From Natronohydrobacter sp. (GTDB lineage: Bacteria > Pseudomonadota > Alphaproteobacteria > Rhodobacterales > Rhodobacteraceae), in NCBI GenBank assembly GCA_020832555.1, contig JAFIEM010000003.1:23133-87132 (forward strand): a stretch of 64,000 bases of DNA, read 5' to 3'. This document shows, in pieces, positions 35,206 to 44,202 of the stretch. Each line of letters starts with the position of its first letter. Positions within the stretch are counted from its first letter, which is position 1. Below the pieces are notes generated by a model, which ran no database searches, was not told the DNA's origin, and saw only the letters and a list, made by a program, of their open reading frames with translations. Position numbers and translations under genes: made by a program.

Positions 35206-36630
35206 ATGACCCATACAGTCGAGAAAATCGGCGGCACTTCCATGAGCCGCGCGCCGGAACTTGTGGAGACCCTCTTTCTGGGCGGTCGCAAGGCGGCAGA
35301 TCTTTATCACCGCGTTTTCGTTGTGTCTGCCTTTGGCGGCATCACCAACATGCTGCTGGAGCACAAGAAAACCGGCTCGCCCGGTGTCTATGCCCGGTTT
35401 GCCGCCGATGACAGCGGTTCAGGCTGGCAAGACAGCCTGCGCGAGACCGCGACGCGGATGTGCGACATTCATGCCGAAATCCTGACCCATGCGGCAGATC
35501 GCGAGCGCGCGGATGCTTTCGTGCGTGACCGGATGGAAGGCGCGCGCGCCTGTCTGATGGATTTGCAGCGTCTGGGCAGCTACGGGCATTTCCGCATCGC
35601 ACAGCAGATGCATACGGTGCGCGAATTGCTGTCGGGGCTGGGCGAGGCGCATTCCGCCTTCGTGTTGACGCTCTTGTTGCAGCGCAACAAGGTGAATGCC
35701 CGCTTTGTCGATCTGTCCGGGTGGCGTGACAGCGAAAATCCGTCCCTGAGTGACCGGCTGGCGCAAGCGATGCAGGATGTGGACCTGAGCGCGGAAATGC
35801 CGATTGTCACCGGCTATGCGCATTGCTCGGAAGGGTTGATGCGGGAATACGACCGGGGCTATTCCGAAGTGGTCTTTGCGCATCTTGCCGCCCAGACCGG
35901 CGCGCGCGAGGCATTGATTCACAAGGAATTTCATCTGTCGAGCGCCGATCCGAAGATTGTCGGTGTCGAGAATACCGTCAAGATCGGGCGTACGAGCTAT
36001 GATGTCGCCGATCAGCTTTCCAACCTGGGGATGGAAGCGATCCACCCAAATGCCGCGCGCGTGCTGCGCCGGGCCGATGTGCCCTTGCGCGTGACCAATG
36101 CGTTCGAACCCCATGACCCCGGCACGCTGATCGGGCCAGAGGGCGGCGAAGGCGGTCGTGTCGAGATGGTGACAGGTCTGGAAGTGCAGGCGTTCGAGCT
36201 GCATGAGCCGGATATGGTGGGTCTGAAAGGCTATGATGCCTGCGCGCTGGAAGCCCTGACCCGGCACAAGCTCTGGATCGTGTCCAAGCATTCCAATGCC
36301 AATACCATCACGCATTACCTGAACGGTTCGCTCAAGGCGATCAAGCGGGCCGAGGCGGATGTGCTCAAGACCTATCCCAATGCCACCGTGACCGCGCGCA
36401 GTGTCGCGCTGGTTTCGGCCATCGGGTCGGATCTGGGCGATATTCAGGTGCTTTTGCGCGGATTGCAGGCGTTGCAGGATGCCGGGATCAAGGTGCTGGG
36501 CGCGCAGCAGGGGCTGCGGCGGATCGAGGTGCAGTTTCTGGTGGCGCGCAAGGATCTGACAGCATCGATCAAGGCGCTGCATGCGGCCTTCATCACCCCG
36601 GCAGAGGAAATGACGCGCGCTGCTGCCTGA
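35206..36630 (+). CDS. ask: ectoine-specific aspartokinase Ask_Ect
   Basis: 474-residue aspartate kinase of the ectoine-associated subgroup, supplying aspartyl phosphate for EctB's substrate. It begins with the kinase motif EKIGGTSMSRAP (about 5-16) and VFVVSAFGGITNML. FHLSSADPKIVG (about 243-254) is the amino-acid kinase substrate segment, and the C-terminal part has ACT-like regulatory modules (LVSAIGSDLGDIQVLLRGLQALQDAGIKV). Being in the ect operon it should escape general lysine/threonine feedback control and rise with osmotic stress. Asparto-semialdehyde dehydrogenase is not in the window. Confidence 0.94.
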   Translation: MTHTVEKIGGTSMSRAPELVETLFLGGRKAADLYHRVFVVSAFGGITNMLLEHKKTGSPGVYARFAADDSGSGWQDSLRETATRMCDIHAEILTHAADRERADAFVRDRMEGARACLMDLQRLGSYGHFRIAQQMHTVRELLSGLGEAHSAFVLTLLLQRNKVNARFVDLSGWRDSENPSLSDRLAQAMQDVDLSAEMPIVTGYAHCSEGLMREYDRGYSEVVFAHLAAQTGAREALIHKEFHLSSADPKIVGVENTVKIGRTSYDVADQLSNLGMEAIHPNAARVLRRADVPLRVTNAFEPHDPGTLIGPEGGEGGRVEMVTGLEVQAFELHEPDMVGLKGYDACALEALTRHKLWIVSKHSNANTITHYLNGSLKAIKRAEADVLKTYPNATVTARSVALVSAIGSDLGDIQVLLRGLQALQDAGIKVLGAQQGLRRIEVQFLVARKDLTASIKALHAAFITPAEEMTRAAA

Positions 36631-36661
36631 GGGCGGCCCTGCCCGGCAGGATGGAATGTGC

Positions 36662-36697
36662 AAAGGCGGCAGGCTTCCGGGCCTGCCGCCTTTGTCT
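36662..36697 (+). terminator. rho-independent terminator of the ectoine operon
   Basis: AAAGGCGGCAGGC (36662-36674) pairs perfectly with GCCTGCCGCCTTT (36681-36693) around a six-base loop and runs into TGTCTGTTT. The symmetrical A/T flanks suggest it may also stop leftward transcription from the frc operon. Confidence 0.9.
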
Positions 36698-36745
36698 GTT
36701 TGCCTACGCCGCGCGATGACGCGCGGCATAGGACGGTGCCCCCGG

Positions 36746-37516
36746 TCAGGCAGCAACCGGCATTTTCGCGCCCGTCATATAGGCCACGGCATCGGACATC
36801 GAATGCTCTTTCGGGTCGATGACACAGAGCCGCTTGCCCAGCCGGTGCACATGGATGCGATCCGCCACTTCAAAGACATGCGGCATGTTGTGGCTGATCA
36901 GGATGATGGGAATGCCGCGCGATTTCACATCGAGGATCAGTTCCAGCACCTTGCGGCTTTCCTTGACGCCCAGCGCAGCCGTCGGTTCGTCAAGGATAAC
37001 CACTTTGGACCCGAAAGCCGCAGCCCGCGCCACAGCCACGCCCTGCCGCTGCCCGCCTGACAGGGTTTCAACGGGCTGGTCAATGTTCTGGATGGTCATC
37101 AAACCCAGTTCATTCAGCTTTTCGCGCGCAAAGGCCCGCATCGCGCCCATGTCGAGCATGCGAAGCCACTGGCCCACCGGTCCCGCTTTGCGGATTTCGC
37201 GCCCGATGAACATGTTTTCCACGATAGAGAGCGCGGGCGAGAGGGCAAGGGTCTGATAGACGGTCTCGATCCCTGCATCGCGCGCCTGCAAGGGCGAGGA
37301 GAAGGCAATTGGCTTGCCTTCCAGTGTGATCTCGCCCTCGTCGATGGTGACAGCGCCGCAGATGGCCTTGATCAGGCTCGACTTTCCCGCACCATTGTCA
37401 CCGATCACGGCCAGAATCTCGCCCGGCATGAGGTCGAAATCGCAGTGATCCAGCGCCGTGACGCGCCCGTAACGCTTGACCAGTCCGCGTGCTTTCAGAA
37501 TGGGTTCCTGTGTCAT
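36746..37516 (-). CDS. frcA: fructose ABC transporter ATP-binding protein FrcA
   Basis: 256-residue ATPase with Walker [11 protein letters not shown] (about 38-47), Q-loop VYQTLAL, signature LSGGQRQGVAVARA (about 151-164), Walker B VILDEPTAALGV and the switch histidine in LISHN. It is a single-domain ATPase like FrcA of Sinorhizobium. The start at 37516 overlaps frcC by four bases. Substrate assignment rests on the FrcB- and FrcC-like partners. Confidence 0.87.
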   Translation of the reverse strand: MTQEPILKARGLVKRYGRVTALDHCDFDLMPGEILAVIGDNGAGKSSLIKAICGAVTIDEGEITLEGKPIAFSSPLQARDAGIETVYQTLALSPALSIVENMFIGREIRKAGPVGQWLRMLDMGAMRAFAREKLNELGLMTIQNIDQPVETLSGGQRQGVAVARAAAFGSKVVILDEPTAALGVKESRKVLELILDVKSRGIPIILISHNMPHVFEVADRIHVHRLGKRLCVIDPKEHSMSDAVAYMTGAKMPVAA

Positions 37517-38586
37517 GCCGAGACCTTTCTGATCCATTGGTCAATTGCGACCGCGATAATGATAAGCCAGCCGATGGCGAAGACCTGCCAGAGCACATCG
37601 ACGCCCGCGAGCCTGAGTCCCGACTGGAACACGCCCACGATCAGCGCGCCGAACAGCGCCCCCATGATTGACCCGCGCCCACCAAACAGGCTGATCCCGC
37701 CGATCACGACTGCGGTGATGGATTGCAGGTTGCCCTCGTAGAAGGATTGCGGCGAAATCGACCCCACGCGACCGATACTGGCCCAAGCCGCCAGCGCGCA
37801 GATGAAGCCTGCCAGCGCATAGACCGAAATCAGCATCCGGTCGGTGCGGATACCAGCAAGTTCGGCAGCCTCTTTGTCATCGCCTATGGCATAGACATGT
37901 CGTCCCCAGGCGGTCTTGTTCAGCATGTACCAGAGCACCACGAAAACCAGCACCATCAGGATCGAGCCATAGGTGATATTCGCCCCGCCGATGCGGAAGG
38001 AATTGCCGAAAAATTTCAGCAGCGGTGCCATCTGGTCGATATCCTGCGACCGGATCGACTGCGCGCCCGAAAGCCACAGGTTCAACGCAAAAAAGATATT
38101 CCAGGTGCCCAGCGTCACGATGAAAGGCGGCAAGCGCAGACGCGTGACCAGAATCCCGTTGAGCATACCCGCGAGCGTGCCGATCACGAAGGAGGCCGTC
38201 AGCGCCAGCGAGGGCGGCACGCCCATTGTGATGGCGAGCTTGCCGGAAATGACCGACATCAGCACCATAATCGCTGCAACCGACAGGTCGATGCCTGCGG
38301 TCAGAATGATCAGCGATTGCGCTGCAGCAAGGATACCGATGATCGAGACCTGTTGCAGGATCAGCGACAGGTTGAACGGCGTGAAGAACCGATCTCCGGC
38401 GAGAATGCCGAACACGATCAGGCTGAGCACCAGAACGATCACTGGCACCATGGTTGGATGAGAATGCAGGAAATGTTGCACATGACCGAGCGGGGTGCGT
38501 TTCGGTCCTTCGAACTGCGCGACGCGCATATCTGCACCGGTCAGGGTCTGTTCATATTCTGCGGCACGGCGGGGTGTGTCGGACAT
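37513..38586 (-). CDS. frcC: fructose ABC transporter permease FrcC
   Basis: 357-residue RbsC-type inner-membrane permease. A cytoplasmic N-terminal stretch (about 1-47) precedes eight to ten hydrophobic segments, with AAQSLIILTAGIDLSVAAIMVL (about 107-128), LAGMLNGILVTRLRLPPFIVTLGTW and AVVIGGISLFGGRGSIMGALFGAL. These are typical of FrcC. It lies between frcB, after a 95-base spacer with a hairpin, and frcA with a four-base overlap. Confidence 0.88.
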   Translation of the reverse strand: MSDTPRRAAEYEQTLTGADMRVAQFEGPKRTPLGHVQHFLHSHPTMVPVIVLVLSLIVFGILAGDRFFTPFNLSLILQQVSIIGILAAAQSLIILTAGIDLSVAAIMVLMSVISGKLAITMGVPPSLALTASFVIGTLAGMLNGILVTRLRLPPFIVTLGTWNIFFALNLWLSGAQSIRSQDIDQMAPLLKFFGNSFRIGGANITYGSILMVLVFVVLWYMLNKTAWGRHVYAIGDDKEAAELAGIRTDRMLISVYALAGFICALAAWASIGRVGSISPQSFYEGNLQSITAVVIGGISLFGGRGSIMGALFGALIVGVFQSGLRLAGVDVLWQVFAIGWLIIIAVAIDQWIRKVSA

Positions 38587-38621
38587 CAGCGGCCTCCGGC
38601 TGAGCGGGAAATGGGCTATCC

Positions 38622-38646
38622 TGCCGCCAGCATGACACTGGCGGCA
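38622..38646 (-). repeat. hairpin between frcB and frcC
   Basis: TGCCGCCAG (38622-38630) and CTGGCGGCA (38638-38646) form a perfect nine-base stem with a seven-base loop and no T-run after it. It probably stabilises the receptor transcript or reduces read-through into the permease gene. Confidence 0.6.
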
Positions 38647-38681
38647 AGATCTTTCGCGATTTCAGAGGATTTTCGGTCAGG

Positions 38682-39710
38682 TCAGCCCCAGCAGCGGGCC
38701 AGACCTTCTTCGGAAGTGATCGACGGGATACCGTCAACCGGGCTGTCAGTGATCAACTCGACGCCGGTATTGAAGAAGTCGAGACCTTCGGAATTTTCAG
38801 GCTTCGCGCCGGTCTCTGCAAAGGTCTTGATCGCCTCGATCCCGAGCGACGCCATCAGCAGCGGGAATTGCATCGAAGTTGCGCCGATAATGCCTTCGGC
38901 GACATTCTGCACGCCGGGGCAGCCGCCATCGACCGAAACGATGATCACGTCATCCTGACGACCAACCGAGCGCAGGGCCTCATAGGCGCCAGCGGCGGCG
39001 GGTTCGTTGATCGTATAGACCAGATTGATGCCCGGATCCCGCTGAAGCAGGTTCTCCATCGCGGTGCGCCCGCCTTCTTCATTGCCGTTGGTCACATCAT
39101 GACCGACGATGCGCGGATCATCTTCGTCGCCGATCACAGTGGGGTCTTTCACATCAATGCCGAAGCCGGTCATGAAGCCCTGATTGCGCAGGAAATCGAC
39201 CGAGACCTGGCTGGGATTGAGGTCGAGCGTTGCGATTTTTGCATCTGCCGCCGCTTCGCCCATCTGGGCCAGCGCCCATTCACCGATCAGCACACCTGCG
39301 AGAAAATTGTCGGTTGCGAAGGTGGAATCGGCGGCCTCGATCGGCTCAAATGGTGTGTCCAGTGCAATGACCAGCACGCCATTCTCGCGTGCCTGGCTGA
39401 CTGCGGGAACAAGGGCGCGGCTGTCCGATGGCGTGATCAGAATGCCGCTGACCCCAGCTGCGATGCAGCTTTCCACAGCGGCGATCTGCGTTTCAACATC
39501 GCCGTCAATGCGACCCGCATGAGTTTGCAGGGTGATCCCGTGCTCTTCGGCTGCGGCCTGGGCACCTTCACGCATCTTCACGAAAAACGGGTTCGTGTCG
39601 GTTTTCGTGATGAGGCATGCGCCGATATCGGCAACAGCGGGGCTGGCCAGAAGCGCCGCACTGGCGACCGCACCCATCAGAGACAGTTTCAGTCCGGGTT
39701 TCAGTTTCAT
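38682..39710 (-). CDS. frcB: fructose-binding periplasmic protein FrcB
   Basis: 342-residue receptor with a signal peptide ([27 protein letters not shown], cleavage near residue 27). The mature protein follows FrcB closely: [21 protein letters not shown] (about 31-51), [48 protein letters not shown] and [18 protein letters not shown]. It is the first gene of frcBCA. Its promoter lies in the spacer shared with the ROK regulator, where a perfect nine-base inverted repeat is found. Confidence 0.91.
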   Translation of the reverse strand: MKLKPGLKLSLMGAVASAALLASPAVADIGACLITKTDTNPFFVKMREGAQAAAEEHGITLQTHAGRIDGDVETQIAAVESCIAAGVSGILITPSDSRALVPAVSQARENGVLVIALDTPFEPIEAADSTFATDNFLAGVLIGEWALAQMGEAAADAKIATLDLNPSQVSVDFLRNQGFMTGFGIDVKDPTVIGDEDDPRIVGHDVTNGNEEGGRTAMENLLQRDPGINLVYTINEPAAAGAYEALRSVGRQDDVIIVSVDGGCPGVQNVAEGIIGATSMQFPLLMASLGIEAIKTFAETGAKPENSEGLDFFNTGVELITDSPVDGIPSITSEEGLARCWG

Positions 39711-39781
39711 CTCATTCCTCCCTGAGTCTGCGCGGCACATATCTGGCCGCGATAAAGCATAGAAACTCCAGAATCGAACCA

Positions 39782-39819
39782 CTGTCAATAATTAAATCAC
39801 TTTTATTTAGTATTGACAG
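39782..39819. promoter_or_regulatory. inverted repeat in the frcB/ROK divergent spacer (probable operator with -35 elements)
   Basis: CTGTCAATA (39782-39790) and TATTGACAG (39811-39819) are perfect nine-base inverted arms 20 bases apart in an AT-rich spacer. Each arm contains a TTGACA -35 hexamer, one per strand, so the two divergent promoters and the repressor site probably overlap. Confidence 0.7.
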
Positions 39820-39863
39820 AAAGCCGATTTCCCGTTCCTTCTGTCAGCGAAAAGAGGCACATC

Positions 39864-41096
39864 ATGACTGAGCAACAGACCCAACTTCCGCCGCCGCAGA
39901 CTATGCGCGGGACAAATCAATCGGGCCTGCGCGCCTGGAACGAACGGCTTATCTTCACGCTGCTGCACAATCATGGCGCGATGCCGAAGGCAGAGATCGC
40001 GCGGGTCACGGGGCTGTCGGCGCAAACCGTGTCAGTGATCATTCGGGCACTCGAACAAGAGGGGTTTCTGGAAAAGGGCGAACCGGTCCGGGGGCGGATT
40101 GGTCAGCCTTCGATACCGATATCGCTTGCCGCAAACGGGGCATATTTTCTTGGCCTGAAGATCGGCAGGCGCTCCAGCGAGATGATCCTGACCGATTTTC
40201 ACGGCACGATCCGCGACCGGGCCATGCTGCGCCATGACTGGCCGGAACCTGAAGCCGCGCGCGCCTTTGCCCTGCGCGCGGCGCATGATCTGGTCATGCG
40301 CTTGCCGAAATCGCACCGAGAGCGGATTGCCGGGCTAGGGATTGCACAACCTTTCCAGTTATGGGGTTGGTCGCAAGCACTGGGCGCGCCACGCGACGTC
40401 ATGGATCGCTGGCGTCAGGCCGATCTATGCAACGACATCGGGCAGCATCTGCCCTATCCCGTATTCATGCGAAATGATGCAAGTGCTGCTTGTGGCGCTG
40501 AACTGGTATTTGGACGGACAAGCCTGCCGAGGGATTTTGTCTATTTCTATATCGGTTTTTTCATCGGCGGTGGTGTGGCGCTGAACGGCGCGCTTCATAC
40601 TGGCGAAGGCGGAAACTCTGGTGCTTTGGGATCGATGCCGGTGCGCGCGCCTGATGGCCAAACAGTGCAACTGATCGAGCTTTCCTCGATTTACGGATTA
40701 GAAAAGCTTCTTGTAAAAGAGGGGCTTGACCCGGACTCGCTATGGCAAGACCCCAATCTCTGGCCGGTTCCGGATAGCATCATTTCCGCCTGGGTCGACA
40801 TGGCCGCAGATGCCATTGCACAAGCAATCGTTGCCTGTCTTGCCGTCATTGATTTCAAGGCGGTCGTGGTGGATGGCTGGTTTCCGCCTGCGATCCGGCA
40901 CAGGCTCAGAATGCGGGTTCTGGACGCCTTGGAGCAACGGGATCTTGCAGGTCTGAACATGCCCGAGATCCATCAGGGCAGCCTTGGAAGTGACGCACGC
41001 GCACTTGGTGCCGCTGCCTTGCCCTTCACAGACCGTTTTCTTGTCGCGACAGACGCTGGACCGGGCAACAGTTCTTCTCGAACCGATCTGTCCTGA
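39864..41096 (+). CDS. frcR: ROK-family transcriptional repressor, FrcR-like
   Basis: 410-residue regulator: an N-terminal winged helix (NERLIFTLLHNHGAMPKAEIARVTGLSAQTVSVIIRALEQEGFL, about residues 28-71) joined to a ROK sugar-kinase-like domain (FLGLKIGRRSSEMIL and FIGGGVALNGALHTGEGGNSGALGSMP). The zinc-binding CxCGxxGC motif of active ROK kinases is absent and the usual GHM is replaced by SMP, as expected for a non-enzymatic sensor. It is divergent from frcB. The start at 39864 follows AAAGAGG; a GTG-type start upstream is less likely. Confidence 0.86.
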   Translation: MTEQQTQLPPPQTMRGTNQSGLRAWNERLIFTLLHNHGAMPKAEIARVTGLSAQTVSVIIRALEQEGFLEKGEPVRGRIGQPSIPISLAANGAYFLGLKIGRRSSEMILTDFHGTIRDRAMLRHDWPEPEAARAFALRAAHDLVMRLPKSHRERIAGLGIAQPFQLWGWSQALGAPRDVMDRWRQADLCNDIGQHLPYPVFMRNDASAACGAELVFGRTSLPRDFVYFYIGFFIGGGVALNGALHTGEGGNSGALGSMPVRAPDGQTVQLIELSSIYGLEKLLVKEGLDPDSLWQDPNLWPVPDSIISAWVDMAADAIAQAIVACLAVIDFKAVVVDGWFPPAIRHRLRMRVLDALEQRDLAGLNMPEIHQGSLGSDARALGAAALPFTDRFLVATDAGPGNSSSRTDLS

Positions 41097-41145
41097 CCCC
41101 AGGTCTGCGAAGGTCGCCGCGCTGCGGTGCAGTTCCCTTCAAGCG

Positions 41146-42708
41146 TTACTCGGGTAGCCAAGGCTCTGCCGCCGCATCACGACGCAGGATCAGGAACCTG
41201 TTGGCTGCAACCTCTTGCCACGCGCCTGCTTCACCGTCAGGCCAGATCACCCGCAGATCGACTGTTTCCGCCTCGCCCAGCCCGAAATGCAGCCAACCGA
41301 GCGCGCCGCTCACATGCCCGCCCCCGGACGTAACCTCGTAGCTTTCCAGCCGCTCGTTCCGCAGGATTTCGACGACAGCACCAATGGCATCGCGATTGGC
41401 ACCGTCCTGCCCAAGGCGGATCTGCAACCAGTTCCCGGCGGGGGCGCCGGTCTGACGCCAGATCTCGGCCTGCGTCCAGCGATTGACGACCACCAGATCA
41501 AGCTGCCCGTCGAGATTCAAATCCACAAGCTGTGCGCCGCGCGAAATACCCATGCTCGCCACGCCCGCACGCTCTCCGGCCTCGATGAACAGCCCTTCGC
41601 TGGTCTGCAACAACAGGTTGTTCGGATCATCGGCGGCAAAATCCGGCATTTCGGCCACATTGCCCTTGGCGATGAACAGATCCAGTCGCCCGTCATTGTT
41701 CACATCCGCGAATTGCGGGTGCCATGCGGTCGATGGCCTTATATCGCCGCCGGTATAGGGTCGATGTGCCGTTACCCCTGCCTGAAAGGCAAGGTTGACG
41801 TATTCCGGCCGGCCGCTCATTGGGTCGCGCAGCACCTGAAGCCAGTTATCCGCCATGCTGGTCAGGAAAAATTCCGGTAGTCCGTTCCCCGTCAGATCCG
41901 CAGCAGCAATGCCCATGCCCCAGATGCGCAGGCGCTGCCAGCCCTCATCCTCGGTATAGAGGCGCGGCGGCTGGTCCGGTTCGATATGCCAGAGTTGCTC
42001 TTGTCCGCCCTTGTAATATTCGCGGTCATTCGAGACGCGCAGGCTGGGCCTGCCCGAACGATTCCAGTCGGTGAACAGCATCGAGAGTGCACAATGCGAG
42101 GGGGTCAGCGCGATGGGCGGGCCAAAGCGCCGACCGTCTGGCCGGTGGAGCCAGTTTTCCGTGCATGACCCCCAGGGAAAGGCATCCTCGTTGCGGTCGA
42201 TATAGTTGCCGATGGCCAGTGTCGGCCACTCCGCGCCTTGCTCCCAGGTCGCGGAAAACGCGGTTGACCAGCCATCGCCGCCGTCAAACCCCCAGGCGTC
42301 ATTCGCATCTTCGAACTGGCAATCACCCAGCCCACGCAACAGCCGGTTCGCACCCTGCCGCAGCACGACAAGATCAATCACGCCATCCCCGTCGATATCG
42401 AGGGGATAGGCGCCGATGACAGCATCAAGTGTTATGGCGTCGCTTCGCTCGAAGGAGAGCGGCCCCCCTTCCGAGCTGCGGTTGAGATAGAGCGCAGAAG
42501 GCCCAGCACCCCCGGCCAGAAACAGGTCGGGAAAGCCGTTGCCCGAACAGTCAAAGACCGCAACGCCGCCACCCACCATATAATCCCAGTCGCCATCATA
42601 CACCGTCCAGAGACCCGCTGTCGCTGTCTCGTCGGTGAATTCCGGGATCACTGGCTCCGCGAAAGCGGGCAAGGCGAGAAGTGCGGCGGCGAAAGCAAGA
42701 AATCTCAT
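41146..42708 (-). CDS. secreted FG-GAP/VCBS-repeat protein with C-terminal ASPIC/UnbV domain (CRTAC1-like)
   Basis: 520-residue protein with a signal peptide (MRFLAFAAALLALPAFA). It carries at least five calcium-binding-like repeats with DxDxDGxxDL spacing (for example DIDGDGVIDL, DVNNDGRLDL, DLNLDGQLDL), a beta-propeller pattern, and ends in an ASPIC/UnbV domain (NWLQIRLGQDGANRDAIGAVVEI, SGGGHVSG, LHFGLGEAETVDLRVIWPDG). The function of such proteins is poorly known; they often bind or scaffold partners. The start overlaps the haloperoxidase-like gene by four bases, so the two exported proteins are made together. Confidence 0.85.
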   Translation of the reverse strand: MRFLAFAAALLALPAFAEPVIPEFTDETATAGLWTVYDGDWDYMVGGGVAVFDCSGNGFPDLFLAGGAGPSALYLNRSSEGGPLSFERSDAITLDAVIGAYPLDIDGDGVIDLVVLRQGANRLLRGLGDCQFEDANDAWGFDGGDGWSTAFSATWEQGAEWPTLAIGNYIDRNEDAFPWGSCTENWLHRPDGRRFGPPIALTPSHCALSMLFTDWNRSGRPSLRVSNDREYYKGGQEQLWHIEPDQPPRLYTEDEGWQRLRIWGMGIAAADLTGNGLPEFFLTSMADNWLQVLRDPMSGRPEYVNLAFQAGVTAHRPYTGGDIRPSTAWHPQFADVNNDGRLDLFIAKGNVAEMPDFAADDPNNLLLQTSEGLFIEAGERAGVASMGISRGAQLVDLNLDGQLDLVVVNRWTQAEIWRQTGAPAGNWLQIRLGQDGANRDAIGAVVEILRNERLESYEVTSGGGHVSGALGWLHFGLGEAETVDLRVIWPDGEAGAWQEVAANRFLILRRDAAAEPWLPE

Positions 42709-44009
42709 GCTGTTGTTCTCAGTGCCGCGGCATAGGCCCCGACGCACCGCCCCTGTTCTGTGCCTGCTTCATTGCCGAAGCGGAAATGAATGCCGCCGTA
42801 AAGCCGCGACATGGCGGCCTCTTCTGCGGCGGCCCAGAAAGAGGGAAAACTGCGCACGGGCAGGCCATCATCGACATGAGTATGGTCGTCGAAGGCGAAA
42901 TCCTCTCCGAAGATCGCAGTCAGCACCTCGGCGGACGCGCCCGACTGGGTGCTATGGCCCGAAGGGTATTCCGGAAACGGCGGAGTGTTCAGAAGCGGTG
43001 TCCAGTCCGGGTCGATATGGCGACGGATATAGGTCACGGGGCGCAACAGGTTATAGGCGTATTTCGCCTCCCAGCAGGCGATGAAGGCATCGGCCTGCGC
43101 GGCCCCCAGTCTTGCAAGCGCCCCGGCCAGAAGCTCGACACTCACACTGTCACGATCTGCAATGTCAATAAGGATCGACAACCAGTGCCCCGGCGGCGTC
43201 GGCGAAAGCATCGGGTCGTCGGACCAGAAGCGCGCGATCAACGCCTGTTCCTCGGTCAGATTGGCCTTCACCTCGACCACTTCCAGCGCCGCAAGATAGA
43301 ACTCTGATCCGGGTTCGGTGTCATATTCTGGATGGGAAGAGATAGAGCAGGCCGATCCCGAAGGCATGGCAAAGGGGCGGATCTTGCCCCATTCCGGCAG
43401 AAGCGGCATCTGATGCTGCTGCACAAGGCTGGTGGGCAGCCAGTCTTCGGGCCGGGCGGGAATGGGATAGTCCAGCGCAAAGCCCATATTCTCGATCACA
43501 GCCCCGCCATCGGTTGCGGCCCAAGCGAGAAGATGCTCTGCCACCCCGCGCCCCAGCGCCGCACTGCGCGCCACGATCTCGGCCTCAAGCCCCTCTTCCG
43601 CCCTTGCGCCAAGCCGCGCTGACAAAGCCCCATGCGCGCGCTGTCCGATCGGACCAGTGTTGCCGAAGAGCGCGAGTACCGCGACCGAGAGCGCATGATG
43701 CAAAGCTGTCGCCTTGTCGACAGGCTCCGACTGGCGTGCTGGCGCACTGAAACCGTTCAACTGCCCGCCAAGGCTCGAAAGCGCAGGGTCGATTGCGGCC
43801 AGGGTTTCATGTGTCACGACACCCAGATACCCGAATGCCCGCGCGGCCACCGGGGGCGAATAGGTCGCCGTGTGCCGCACCAGCTCCAGCACGAGACGAT
43901 GCCATGTCAGTACGATCTCACGGGCCATATCATCCCGACCAAGGGCGAATACAGGTCGGGCAACAAATGCCGCGCCCATGCCAAGGACATGCCGGCGATG
44001 CAGTTTCAT
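42705..44009 (-). CDS. vanadium-dependent haloperoxidase / PAP2-fold protein, Tat-type signal
   Basis: 434-residue exported protein. The N-terminus HRRHVLGMGAAF has a twin-arginine-like motif and a hydrophobic stretch ending RPVFALG. The vanadate (or phosphate) site is complete: KYAYNLLRP (Lys316, Arg323), PSGHS (His352 region) and RLYGGIHF (Arg402, His408). This order matches vanadium chloroperoxidases and class A acid phosphatases. The length and the coupled ASPIC gene resemble bacterial haloperoxidase-like proteins. Halogenation, peroxidase or phosphatase activity cannot be told apart from sequence alone. The start at 44009 avoids a long extension into a terminator region. Confidence 0.82.
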   Translation of the reverse strand: MKLHRRHVLGMGAAFVARPVFALGRDDMAREIVLTWHRLVLELVRHTATYSPPVAARAFGYLGVVTHETLAAIDPALSSLGGQLNGFSAPARQSEPVDKATALHHALSVAVLALFGNTGPIGQRAHGALSARLGARAEEGLEAEIVARSAALGRGVAEHLLAWAATDGGAVIENMGFALDYPIPARPEDWLPTSLVQQHQMPLLPEWGKIRPFAMPSGSACSISSHPEYDTEPGSEFYLAALEVVEVKANLTEEQALIARFWSDDPMLSPTPPGHWLSILIDIADRDSVSVELLAGALARLGAAQADAFIACWEAKYAYNLLRPVTYIRRHIDPDWTPLLNTPPFPEYPSGHSTQSGASAEVLTAIFGEDFAFDDHTHVDDGLPVRSFPSFWAAAEEAAMSRLYGGIHFRFGNEAGTEQGRCVGAYAAALRTTA

Positions 44010-44150
44010 GAGCACCCCACTCCCACTCTCGGGAAAGTTATGGCATGTGATGCGTTTCCGAGCAAGCCGCGCTAAAGGTTCGCCCTTTTCAAGAACTGGA
44101 CACAGCTTCGGGCAAATGACAGGCGTGATCACGCTGACATCTCTCTGCGC

Positions 44151-44182
44151 AAGAAAGTGCCCGGTCGTGAAGGACCGGGCAC
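44151..44182 (-). terminator. rho-independent terminator after the OmpA-family gene
   Basis: On the minus strand GTGCCCGGTC (44182-44171 region) pairs with GACCGGGCAC (44166-44157) around a short loop and is followed by TTTCTT. It lies 20 bases after the stop of the OmpA-family gene. Confidence 0.82.
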
Positions 44183-44202
44183 CGCTGAATTTCATTGCGC
44201 CT

